Below, piece after piece: positions 11,565 to 22,675 of a DNA stretch of 64,000 nt (positions are counted from its first letter, which is position 1; each line of letters opens with the position of its first letter). Source of the DNA: Anisus vortex (taxonomy: Eukaryota > Mollusca > Gastropoda > Planorbidae); contig OX421497.1 in the NCBI GenBank assembly GCA_949126835.1, positions 16,699,823-16,763,822 of the forward strand, written 5' to 3'. Made by a program: the position numbers and the translations under genes. The notes under the pieces are model-generated. The model was not told the DNA's origin. It searched no databases and worked only from the letters and a program-made list of their open reading frames with translations.

Positions 11565-11650
11565 AAGAACAATGGTACAAAGATCCATGGTACAAAGAAC
11601 TATGATACAAAGAACTATGGTACAAAAAAGTACGGTACAAAGAACTATAA
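11565..11650. repeat. 15-bp tandem repeat, about 6 units
   Basis: Degenerate copies of AAAGAACTATGGTAC in tandem. The minus strand reads as a YHSSLYHSSL-type peptide, which is incidental. Confidence 0.85.
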
Positions 11651-13259
11651 CATATAAGTTCTAAAAACAGAGCAAGCGGTCCATCTTATTATAGTCTTAC
11701 TAGAACTGATTATTCAACAACCCTTTGGACATGAATAAGCCCCGGATGGAAGTAGATTGTCAATAGGCCGATGGGTTGTATCGCCAAAGGTAATAGATTC
11801 GGACTGCAATTACAAGTCTGAAAGTGTTTAGGTTCCTGTACAGCTAATGGCTTGCAGTTAAATTGAGACAAAGTGAGGAAAGACTTTGTGTACCATGTCG
11901 GAAGTCTATTGATTAAGAAAAATATAAAAATAAACTTTTCGTTGGAAAACAGTTTGAAGTTTGAACAATGCCAGGCTAAACTTTCACAGAATTAGCCAAA
12001 AGGACATAGATTGGAACGAATGGGACAAATAAATAAACCCATGATGGAAAGATATAAATTTTTCTGAAAAGGGACGTTGAATTGGGAAATAGTTTAAAAA
12101 AAAAAAAAATAGTTTTTGAAAAAGGTAATGGATCTTCGCCAAAAAAAAGGTTTAACACGTGAACCAAAGAGAATTAAAATGTAATCCGAAAATATTTGAA
12201 TACAAGCCTAAAGAACATGGAATATTTGAAGTAAAAATCGGCAAGAAGAATGTGATGTAAGGTAAGTGTTTTCTAAACAGCTACAAGGAGGTTGAAGTAG
12301 ACTTTTAAAGCAATATGGCGCTTAGAGCCCTTGAGTTGGTCCACGGAAACTTGGATTACAGAATTAAGGTCAAGGGGTGATTCTATTTTTTACAATAAGG
12401 CTGTTGGAAACAAGGACAGACCGGACAAACTCAATTTTTGTGGTTAATACAGGAAGACTGAATTTACTCTTAATGGTTCTTTTGGAGGAGGGGGGGGGGG
12501 GCCTTCACGAAGGGTCAGTAAGATTAAAACCAAGATTTTTAATTCGACCGCCCCTATACTCAAGCATGTAGTTCATCCAATGGAGGGCCGTTGTTGTTGT
12601 TTATTGAAAACTTTAAATCGTGGATAAGTCGAGGATCGGAGCTTTTAAGGATTAGGGGAATCCCCTATTGAAACCTTTTGAAGGATAAAGAAAGAGCTAC
12701 CACCTCATCATCCCCATCTTGCGGACGCGCCCATGAAATAGTGTAGAAAATATGGTGGGATGTTATACGATCAACTTAGTCTTGCACCCATTCTTGGTTT
12801 TCTTCACTCCCCCTATGCCCCCCACACGCCCAAAGCCTATCCTATTTACCTAGCTGTTTTTTTTTTTGTTATTTCAATAAGTCAAACATTCTATCGGAAC
12901 GGAGTTATGTAATGGTTAATCAATGGCGCGTGGCCAGGTGAATACGTGATCTAAATGTTGAAAGGAGGGGGTGACCTTCACTTTTTCCTTCAAGTCAAAT
13001 GGACCGTCCAGTATGTGACGACGAAGTAGGGCTAGTGTATATCACACCTTGATAAAAGTGTGTGTTTGGGGGGGGGGGGGAGCAAGGGTGTGATAACTCA
13101 TTCTCCCCCAAACTGTGTATAATGACTACAGTCTAGATAATATGTTTGAATGAAAAGAGAAATGTTATCAATATGTCTATCACTGACACTAACTGAATGG
13201 GAGAGAAAGCTATGGAGTAAGTTCACGGCAACAGTTGGAAGATATTATCTCACACATCC
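11651..13259. other. Intergenic, nothing recognised
   Basis: AT-rich with purine-rich stretches. G runs lie at about 12489-12500 and 13068-13081. No recognisable coding or mobile sequence. Confidence 0.5.
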
Positions 13260-13487
13260 TCTCTCTTCTACTTATTTTATTCTACTTGTTCTATGTCTCT
13301 ATTTCTCTCTTATTAGTTTCTCTCTTTATTTATATTGTTCTTTCTCTCTTTTTATCGTTTTTTTTTCGTAGTTCATTCTCTCATTCTCCCTTTCTTCGTC
13401 CGAATTCTTTCTTTCTGGCTTTCTCTCGTTCTTTCTTTCATACTTCTCATGTTTTTTTTACTCCGTTTTTAAATTTATTTTTCCGTC
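13260..13487. repeat. Pyrimidine-rich low-complexity sequence
   Basis: Dominated by TTTCTCTC and TTTATT. It leads into the tetranucleotide array at 13488. Confidence 0.7.
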
Positions 13488-13785
13488 TTTCATTCATTCA
13501 TTCATTCATTCATTCATTCATTCATTCATCCATTCATTCATTCATTCATTCATTCATTCATTCATTCATTCATTCATTCATTCTTTCATTCTTTCATTCT
13601 TTCATTCTTTCATTCTTTCATTCTTTCATTCTTTCATTCTTTCATTCTTTCATTCTTTCATTCTTTCATTCTTTCATTCATTCATTCATTCATTCATTCA
13701 TTCATTCATTCATTCATTCATTCATTCATTCATTCACTCATTCATTCATTCATTCATTCATTCATTCATTCATTCAATCATTCTT
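13488..13785. repeat. (CATT)n microsatellite with a (TTCTTTCA)n core
   Basis: A pure TTCA tetranucleotide run on both sides of an 8-bp TTCTTTCA block (about 13580-13680). The core looks like a point variant of one unit that was co-amplified. The SFIHSFIHSF frame through it is incidental. Confidence 0.97.
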
Positions 13786-15380
13786 TCTTTCGATCTTTTT
13801 TTTCTCTTTCATTTGATTTTGTTGTTTGGTCCGGTGCTTCAAAGATGTTTTTTTCCTAACAACGTGGGTGTACCTGGGTGTACTTAGGTGTACCACCACA
13901 TTAGTGGTGATGGGGAGGGAGAGAGAGAGGGAGGGAGGGAATCCTCCAAGAAACGTGCGATTGTCTGAAAAGATATGGTGTGTGATTGAAGACGGCCAAA
14001 CAGGATTAGCTGGACCACGTGTGGGGTGTGTGTGTGGTGGGGGGAGACCATTGAGTGGGCGTTGGACAAGAAGGCAATCCAGTGGTATGATGTAAAGACG
14101 TATATATTAATCTCATTGTCCTGTTGTACTAGACATGGGCCACAGTATTCATCTTCTTTATGTAGGGAGGAGTGGGGGAGGGTGTAAATATAGACATTGT
14201 TTGGGCTATTTAGTACTAATATATTTCAACGGGGGGAGGGGGGGCGAGACCACAACCTGATCGCTCGTAAGCCCTGGGCACGAAAACTAGAGTAAGTTTT
14301 TTGTTTAAACTTTGAATACCAAAAGAAGCAGTCACAGTAATCAAAAGGTCAAAGTGCGGCCCATCAGAAAAGCTCAAAGAGCCCCCCAAAGAATTGCACC
14401 AGGCCACCGTGCTAATTATCAGAGCTCTCCCCACAAGTGAGAAATGTATCATCTTCAATTCTTCCTGAGGGGTCCACCTTTCAAATAAATTGCTTGCTCC
14501 ATTTTTTTTCTGTGGACTTTTTGAACTTTGCCATTAATTGTGAATTGGTCTCTCGTAAAACTCTAAGAATCATTTCTCCCCCTCCACGCCCCATACTTCA
14601 CCCCTACACCCAGTTACGCCATGTTAAGTATCACCTAAAGGCTGTAATGGCGGTGTTAGGGTATATTATTATCCCTAAATTGGTTTCACTGGAAACAAGT
14701 ACGATAAAGAGATCAACGTTTCTCAATTCAATGGGCAGACGTAATTTGGCGTAATCTAATTGTGTCCAGGGAGGTGTATACATAGAAATGACTATATTTA
14801 CACAGAAATGACTAAGTCTATCTCTATGATGAATTGTTCTTATGATTATCAGGTCTTTTTTAATTCCAACCATTTGTGTTCGTGTGTTCTACATGGTGTT
14901 TTTTTCTAAAATTTTATCTGGGCGAGTTTTTTTTTTTTAATATTTAAGGGAGAACTGATTGCTACATTGATTTAGTGAGACAGACAGTAAAAAAAAAAAA
15001 AAGAAACAATAAATTACTTTGAGTCTGCAACATTAGCTACTATAATCGTCCATACCAGAACAAGACTACAGACAAATCTCGGTTTTCCTTGATTTTGGGT
15101 TTCATCGGTTTCGATTTTCGTCCATTTTTTCAGCGAAAATGTGTTTTCTCGGTTTTCGTCGACTCTGAAGATGGACCTAGCGCCAACAGACCAACGAGGT
15201 ACCTAAAGGAAGTAAATGACCTTAATGTATGAGGATTTCTTTACCCAACATCTGCACACCTCTCTCAACCCTCCCTACCGTCATCCATACGCTGAGAAAT
15301 TCTTTGATAAAAGGGAAATACTTGTTTAACTTTTTTTTTCCTCTTTACTTTAGTCCTTTATAATAATTTTATTTTAATTT
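13786..15380. other. Intergenic
   Basis: No gene recognised. It contains purine-rich and G-rich patches (13915-13940, 14228-14243), a short triplet of GTGTACCTGGGTGTACTTAG type (13866-13895) and A/T homopolymers (14986-15001). Confidence 0.5.
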
Positions 15381-15470
15381 CTTTACTATTAAACATTATA
15401 CTTATCGTTTCTTTAGTATTAAACATCATAGTTATCGTTTCTTTACTATTAAAGATTATACTTATCGTTT
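15381..15470. repeat. 30-bp tandem repeat, 3 units
   Basis: CTTTACTATTAAACATTATA recurs at 15381, 15411 and 15441 with small changes. Confidence 0.85.
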
Positions 15471-16377
15471 GGAAATAATTTTTTGTATGTTGCAGTGGTT
15501 AGAACGAATGAATTCTATTTGTATTGATTCATATGAGAATATTTGCCTGGTTTCTCGTTGGTTTCGGATTTCGACGAAATCCCAGGTTTTGACTAAATAA
15601 AAAGAAGTACATGTACTAAAAATGAGGATATCCCCCCCCCCTAAAAAATAACAACAACAACTACAAAAAACTGAGCAAACACTAAACTAAAACCTATGTG
15701 TGACCCTTGCCGTTCACTGAAAAATGTTTTCAACTATCTCCGTTCCTTACCCCAAACATCTGCACACAACCATTGTTCTTGAAAAGTTTTATTTTGACTG
15801 AGATTATGGACAAGGATCTATATGACGTCATTGATACGTACATTATTAGAAGAAAATATATTCAGATTGAAAACAAAACATGTATTCACTATTTATCACC
15901 AAGCTCCGATCATTTATCACGCAGACGGGAAGTAACTCTTCATATCTGTTTGTTCACCTGTACAATTTCAATGAAAACATATTGATCTGCAATACAACAC
16001 CTGATCCTGTAATACAAAACGTTATAAGCATGTATTGAAGAGGCAGGCAGACGGCAGACTACTATGAAGCGGGTCATTCTGTGGAAGAGTAAAGGTTCTT
16101 TTTGAAAAAATAAAATTTTATTGGCGGTTAAGTGCACGAGATACAGTATCCGCGAAGAACACTCCAAGCTTATGCGCATGTCAATGATCGACTTCGCAGC
16201 TTTAATTTCAAGTTTTGAATTGCCACTTGTTTGAATGTATTGACACATTAAATGTAAGCAATATTTTCACACTTGCCTAGATCATAAATCAACACGTGTT
16301 TTTAATGGTATTATTTTTTTTATCAATATTTTGTTGTCTGCTGTTGTTGAATATTGTTCATAAGCAGAGCCTTTACA
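15471..16377. other. Intergenic, nothing recognised
   Basis: AT-rich with a C run at about 15632-15641. No recognisable element. Confidence 0.5.
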
Positions 16378-16560
16378 CGCTTATGTAGCTCCCCAGGGCA
16401 AAAGTTTGAGCGCCACTCCCTTGCATACTGTAACTGCTAGTTTAGTGCTACATTAAAATTTGCTATATTTAGACTACATTTGCCGCCCCCCTGGAAGTGC
16501 CGCCCCCGGGTATATGCCCCCTTCTGCCCTCCCCTATGTGAGGGCACTGTTCAGAAGGGA
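16378..16560. mobile_element. GC-rich MITE-like fragment (tentative)
   Basis: The right end, reverse-complemented, reads CAGTGCCCTCACATAGGGG, like the CAGTGGCGTA-type termini at 1134 and 7746. The interior is GC-rich (GCCGCCCCCCTGG, GCCGCCCCCGGG) in an AT-rich setting. I could not identify a matching left terminus or a TSD. Confidence 0.35.
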
Positions 16561-16649
16561 TCTTTGATATAAAATAAAATCAAAAGATGAAAATATATTT
16601 GTGCGTAACAAACAACTGAACTGAGATACAAAGTATATGGACAAAAACA

Positions 16650-16985
16650 ATTAGTATAGATTTACTAAACATTTAGTATAGATTTACTAAACATTTAGTA
16701 TAGATTTACTAAACATTTAGTATAGAATTACTAAACATTTAGATAACATTACTAAATATTTATTATAGAGTTACTAAATATATAATATAGATTTCATAAA
16801 CATTTAGTATAGATTAATTACTAAACATTTAATATAGAATTACTAAACATTTAGTATAAAGTTACTAAACATTTAGTTTAGAGTTACAAAACATTTAATA
16901 TAAAGTTACTAAACATTTAGTTTAGAGTTACTAAACATTTAGTATAAAGTTACTAAACATTTAGATAGACTTACTAAACATTTAA
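16650..16985. repeat. 22-bp tandem repeat, about 15 degenerate units
   Basis: Units of the form ACATTTAGTATAGATTTACTA. The first four are nearly identical and later ones carry substitutions and small indels. It is older than the long arrays elsewhere in the window. Confidence 0.9.
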
Positions 16986-17474
16986 TTAGCCTAATTTTCC
17001 CAATTTCATAAAATAACTAAACTCTAACTAGTCTATATACCTTTAAAAAATAACGAAGCAAGGAATGGGAGAGAGAAACAGACTTATAGATTATGTTCAT
17101 TTATTAAACAGATAGCTGTCAAAATAAAGAAGTAGACTCCAGAGAGCGAGAGAAAGAGAGAGAGTCATAGTTCATAGAAAGACAGACAAAAAGATTCACT
17201 CTTGCTTATGTCATAAATTCAACACTAGCATTGAGTAATATGATTTCAAAGGAAAGTACTGTGTGAAATTACGTTTCGGTAATCCCCATTAGGGTAACAT
17301 GTTTTCAAGGTTTCTTTTTCTTAGAAAAAAAAACAAATTTCAATATATTTTTGGAACATACAAACATTCAAGTGAAAGGAAATTCTTATATTTATAATAA
17401 GATTTAAAATATTATAAAGAGAGGATATAATAAACTTCTAAAGTAAAGAAACGTTTCCTTTTAAAGCCTGTTGT
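16986..17474. other. Intergenic
   Basis: AT-rich with a short GA-rich stretch (about 17138-17164). Nothing else recognised. Confidence 0.5.
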
Positions 17475-17668
17475 ATCCGTGTCTACGATATACAAGTGGA
17501 ATGTGTGACCAGCACAATACCCAGTCTACTTCTTATTTTACCTCCAACTAATCGGAACAGAGTAGACTCTCCAGACCTGGTTACAAAAATTCTTAGTTTT
17601 ATTCTTTACCTGGATTTAAACTTCATACCTTTCGAATGACACTCCGACATCCTACCAAATTGACCAGA
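17475..17668 (-). mobile_element. SINE family 1, diverged
   Basis: The plus strand reads TGTGTGACCAGCACAATACCC, then TTATTTTACCTCCAACTAAT, then a box-B-like GGATTTAAACTTCATACC. This is the reverse of the SINE order head, body, GGCTGGGC, GGCCACACA. It is strongly mutated. Confidence 0.65.
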
Positions 17669-17883
17669 TAAACTAAATATAACACATAGAGTACGTATTC
17701 CTAAAGATTGCTTCCAACCAGTCATCAATGGGCTCACATATCTCATTTTTTCAGCAAAAACAACTTTGTCTTTTACTTATATCCATGTCTGTGGGAAAAA
17801 TAATTATCAAAGGGAATCGATTTACTTTTAAAAGTCGAATCCACATACTGATAATTGAAAAAAAAACGTTCCCAGTTTCAGGG

Positions 17884-18060
17884 ACTACGGCATTGTGTGG
17901 CCAGTTAAACCTCTGTTCGCCTGTCCGCATGTCTATCTTTATGTCTGTCTGTCCGTTATTAACAACTGTTGCGTGCCCAGAAAAGAAATAAATAGAATCC
18001 GCCAGGATTCGAATCCACGCAAGGAAATCCAAAGTCTTACCGCTGATAAACACAGTCATG
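17884..18060 (-). mobile_element. SINE family 1, rearranged copy
   Basis: GGCATTGTGTGGCCAG (3' part) and CAGGATTCGAATCC (box B, about 18003) lie in SINE order on the minus strand. The body between them is replaced by TCTG/TCTA-rich sequence (17925-17955). Confidence 0.6.
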
Positions 18061-20084
18061 TAGCTAAAATGTTCATTGTTAAATTCAAGAAAAGATTCAC
18101 CTAAGAGATTACATGACAAAAACATGACTGAGAACTGAGAACCTTCAAGTCATGTGACATATGACCTCGTCAAATAAAAATAGTATTTTTTTCCCTTAAA
18201 ATTTCTTTTTTTGTATGCTCTTGAGTAAAATAATTTTCTTTTTTTAAGGAAAGGAAATATATTGCTGGCATATTGCCAATTTCTTCTACATGCAGAAACT
18301 AAGCCCTACTTTGATCATTGAACTATTGTAAATATCAATAAAATGGAGACTAAAAATTGATCTGTATCAAGATAGATAAATTTATTTCTTTAAAAGTTGA
18401 ATTGATCACTGAATACCCGAATACCACTGAAAAAAAATCAGTGATTAAATGATCGATATTGGATTGCATATTGAACATAAATCTAAATATAGATTGCGGA
18501 TAGATTTCTTTTCACTGTCGATATCAGCTGTAAGATAAAACTTTTTTATTAGAGAATAGAGAAAGGGAGGGGGTGGGTGGGGTAGAGTTAGATTTAATTA
18601 TATGGATTTTATGGATTATATGGATTATAGTAAATTATATCCGTTTCAATGTTGAAAAAAGAGGTTTTAAAGATCATGGAATGTTACGTTTTCAATAAAT
18701 TAGGTTTATGTCTAAGGCTTTAATTGACATTACCTTTTTATATTTTATGATTTTATAGTTTTTCGATTATTTTTATAATCTGTAAGCCGTTTTATTTATG
18801 TTATGGTTAGTGTTAGAGATTTATATATATATATATACAGTACCAGGTAACCGATCATTCGATCAGTAAGAAAGAGCAGGCACTTGTACTCTAACATAAT
18901 GTGTATGTAAAATAAATTTTAAAAATACGTCTTTACCATACAAATAAATTGTATTTGTCTTTATCTTTTTTCTACTATGAATAACATAGGCTTTAAATTC
19001 TAACAGTCGAAGCAGATTTTTATTTGTGCTGTCTAATATCTAGATTTTGCCCAATTCCCCCCCCCCCCCCAAAAAAAAAGAGAAAAAAAAAAAGAAAATA
19101 AAACAGCTTATTCTCATTTCAAACCCTAAAAAAAAACTTGTAGTCTAGAGTTGTCAGTTTTAAACCTAACAGAAATATATGTCATTTATGTCATTATGTT
19201 ATGTATTTAAGAGACTGAAAATGAAAAGTTTAAATTTAAAATCTCGTGATTTTCGTTATAATTTTTAGTTCTTCTACCCCTTCCCCTACTTTAACAACTG
19301 TCAAACTTACTAGTGACCCCTGTTATAAAATTATGTCCATTTTTTTTAACTCCCTCCCTCACCCCATTCAAGCAAACAATGAGTTACGGCCGGCTAGTAT
19401 GTTTGATATAAATTAAAAAGGTCTACGAATAAATGTAATACATTTTTACTAGTTTACCAGATTTCATATTGACTTCTTAACATAGTATAATATTTCTTAC
19501 TTGGGCACATATATAAATCATAAGTATAGTTTGTAAATCACTTGTAAAAAATATCTTATACAAAAAAGTATTTATTTAGTTTGACAAAAAAAGTAAAAAT
19601 ATATAGTTTGGTGTAAACCTTATCTAATATCCTCCATGTGTGTTACTATTTAAAATAAACGATCGCGGCAAAATATAATATCGATTAATTCAAACAATAG
19701 TATAATAAACATTTAAAAAAATTGTTTAAATTTTGAGCATTACATTAGATATATATTCAATAAAAAAGATGAAATTATGTTATTCATTGAAAAAACTGCA
19801 AATGAAAAGATTATAATATAGGCTACGTTAGATGATTTGTTTACCCCCCCCCCCCCTTGCACCCCCCCCCCTCAATAAAACTAACAGTACATTACACTTC
19901 TGACTATTGATATAAGGAAATTACTTATAAATTGAATACATCTTTTCTAGTTTACCAGATTTCAAATTAACAATGTTAAAATATTCTAATATATCTGAAT
20001 TTGGTAGGACTTTATAAGCTAATCATACATATTTTAATGAAACATTCGTTGACATGTGTATTGAATTTTAAAAAAAAGTGGATA
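18061..20084. other. AT-rich intergenic DNA
   Basis: No gene recognised. It contains a short (TA)n at about 18821-18836, C runs at 19057-19070 and about 19846-19870, and A-rich blocks (19071-19110). Confidence 0.55.
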
Positions 20085-20345
20085 CTAATACAGTGTATAC
20101 TATTTACAGTGTAGAGTATACTGCTACATTGTATTCTATAAACGGTGTAGTGTATACTGCTACAGTGTACACTATATACGGTGTAGTGTATACTGCTACA
20201 GTGAACACTATATACGGAGTAGTGTCTACTGCTACAGTGTACACTATATACGGTGTATTGTATACTGCTACAGACTACACTATATACGATGTAGTGTATA
20301 CTGCTACAGAGTACACTATATACGGTGTAGTGTATACTGCTAAAG
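20085..20345. repeat. 36-bp tandem repeat, about 7 units
   Basis: The unit contains GTATACTGCTACAGTGTACA followed by CTATATACGGTGTA. Units differ by point changes. It runs directly into the GA-rich array at 20346. Confidence 0.93.
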
Positions 20346-20443
20346 TGATAGAGAGAGAGAGAAAGTGATAGACAGAGAGAAAGAGTGATAGAGAGAGAGA
20401 GTGATAGAGAGAGAGAGTGATAGAGAGAGAGAGAAAGAGTGAT

Positions 20444-20474
<31 letters not shown>

Positions 20475-20641
20475 AAGAGTGATAGAGAGAGAGAGAGTGA
20501 TAGAGAGAGAGTGATAGAGAGAGAGAAAGAGTGATAGAGAGAGAGAGAGTGATAGAGAGAGAGTGATAGAGAGAGAGAGAGTGATAGAGAGAGAGAGTGA
20601 TAGAGAGAGAGAGAAAGAGTGATAGAGAGAGAGAGAGTGAT

Positions 20642-20673
<32 letters not shown>

Positions 20674-21318
20674 TGATAGAGAGAGAGTGATAGAGAGAGA
20701 GAGAGAGTGATAGAGAGAGAGAGAAAGAGTGATAGAGAGAGAGAAAGAGTGATAGAGAGAGAAAGAGAGTGATAGAGATAGAGAGAAAGAGTGATAGAGA
20801 GTGATAGAGAGAGAGAGAGAGTGATAGAGATAGAGAGAAAGAGTGATAGAGAGAGAGAGAGAGAGTGATAGAGATAGAGAGAGAGAGTGATAGAGATAGA
20901 GAGAAAGAGTGATAGAGAGAGAGAGAGTGATAGAGAGAGAGAGAAAGAGTGATAGAGAGAGAGAAAGAGAGATAGAGAGAGAGTGATAGAGATAGAGAGA
21001 GAGAGTGATAGAGATATAGAGAGAGAGTGATAGAGATAGAGAGAGAGAGTGATAGAGATAGAGAGAGAGAGTGATAGAGATAGAGAGAGAGAGTGATAGA
21101 GATAGAGAGAGAGAGTGATAGAGATAGAGAGAGAGAGTGAGAGAGAGAGAGTGATAGAGATAGAGAGAGAGAGTGATAGAGATAGAGAGAGAGAGTGATA
21201 GAGATAGAGAGAGAGAGTGATAGAGATAGAGAGAGAGAGTGATAGAGATAGAGAGAGAGAAAGAGAGATAGAGAGAGAGAGAGAAAGAGAGATAGAGAGA
21301 GAAAGAGTGATAGAGAGA
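20346..21318. repeat. GA-rich compound satellite, about 970 bp
   Basis: Mixtures of GAGAGA, AAAGAG and GTGATAGAGA with irregular periods. The right half settles into an approximately 26-bp rhythm of GTGATAGAGATAGAGAGAGA. The plus strand is almost all purine. Minus-strand frames of up to 351 codons (SLSLSLYH) reflect composition only. Confidence 0.96.
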
Positions 21319-21732
21319 ACGATAGAACAAGAGAGCAAGTAAGATGTCATAGAAAGGGGAGTAGTGACTAACTACATAAACGCCACAAGATTATATTCCC
21401 ATTACATTCTCCAAGCAACAGCTGTGAAAGGACAGTGGTCAGTACTGACCACATGAATCAATACCAGCATACCGTCTGAACTAATCAGAACTCATTATGA
21501 AGTTCACTCAGTCATTAAACCAGGACATAAGATACGGGCAATCATTGTCAGTTGTTCCTAAACCACTGTAGTCTTGGAGGTTATAGATGTCTCCACTGTA
21601 TCGCTTTGTCACTAAATGCGGACCTATAACAGCAAGAAACAAATATTGATTGAAATTAAAGAGTTTTGATGGATTCATAATTCATAGATGAGCACAGTTT
21701 TCGCAAATTCCACGGAAAATCAGAAGAGTCTA
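21319..21732. other. Intergenic, nothing recognised
   Basis: Mixed-composition spacer between two tandem arrays. Confidence 0.5.
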
Positions 21733-22211
21733 TTTAATCAATATAGTCAATATAATTGGTATAGTCTTTATAATTGGTACTTCAATGTAATTGATATAGT
21801 AAATATTGGCCTAATTGTTATAGTCAATATAATCGGTATAGTCAATATAATTGGTGTAGAGTGTAGGCTAGTCAATATAATCGATATAGTCTATATAATT
21901 GGTATAGGCTAGTCAATATAATCGATATATGCAATATAATTGGTATAGGCAAGTCAATATAATCGATATAGTCAATATAATTGGTATAGTCAATGTAATC
22001 GGTATAGTCAATATAATTGGTATAGTCAATATAATTGGTGTAGGCTAGTCAATATAATCGATATAGTCTATATAATTGGCATATGCTAGTCAATATAATC
22101 GATATATGCAATATAATTGGTATAGGCAAGTCAATATAATCGATATAGTCAATATAATTGGTATAGTCTATATAATCGATATAATATATATAATTGGTAT
22201 AGTCTATATAG
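21733..22211. repeat. 18-bp tandem repeat, about 25 degenerate units
   Basis: Units alternate between TCAATATAATTGGTATAG and TCAATATAATCGATATAG, with occasional GGCTAG or GCAAG insertions. A multi-unit block containing GGCTAG recurs around 21870-21960 and 22040-22130. Confidence 0.93.
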
Positions 22212-22333
22212 AGAAGAATCGCAATAGCTAAAAACAGCTTCATGAGCTTAAGCAGTATCATGAAAAACAGGAATATCAGAATATGTACCAAAATCGTATA
22301 CTGAAGGGGTATGTTTGGTCTGTTCTTCTATAT

Positions 22334-22450
22334 CATAGGTTCTCAACGGGGGCGATATCGCCCCCCGGGGGGCGATAAGAAGCTTTAGGGGGGCGCTGAC
22401 ATTCCCGGGGGCGATTGGGGGGCGATGAAGGGCAAGTGGGCGGTACAAAC
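22334..22450. mobile_element. hAT-like MITE terminus (one-sided)
   Basis: CATAGGTTCTCAACGGGGG resembles the common hAT-type end CAGTGGTTCTCAAC. It is followed by a GC-rich palindromic stretch (GGCGATATCGCC, CCCCCCGGGGGG). I see no matching right terminus or TSD, so it is probably truncated. Confidence 0.45.
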
Positions 22451-22619
22451 GTACCTGATATAATTTCAACACCTCAGTTATTCAGATCGATTAGTTTTTG
22501 GATGAAATACGATGTAGTATACCCAAGTGCTACTAAATATCTGATATCCCCCAACAGTAGGCATACATATTATTGAACAAATAAGAATCGAAATTACTTT
22601 TCGATGAAGTAGGTATGCG

Positions 22620-22675
22620 GCCGTCTGGTCTTATAGTTAGTTCACCGGACTGTCGCCTTAACATCTGCTAATAGT
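22620..22675 (+). other. tRNA-like box-A-type segment (weak)
   Basis: CTGGTCTTATAGTTAGTTCA resembles a split box A (TGGTCTAGTGGTTAG) and is followed by CCGGACTGTCGCC. No box B is found at the expected distance, so it is at best the head of a decayed SINE. Confidence 0.25.

Noticed and set aside
20275..21350. Ser/Leu-rich minus-strand frames of 336 and 351 codons
   Set aside because: Low-complexity GA/CT array read on the pyrimidine strand.
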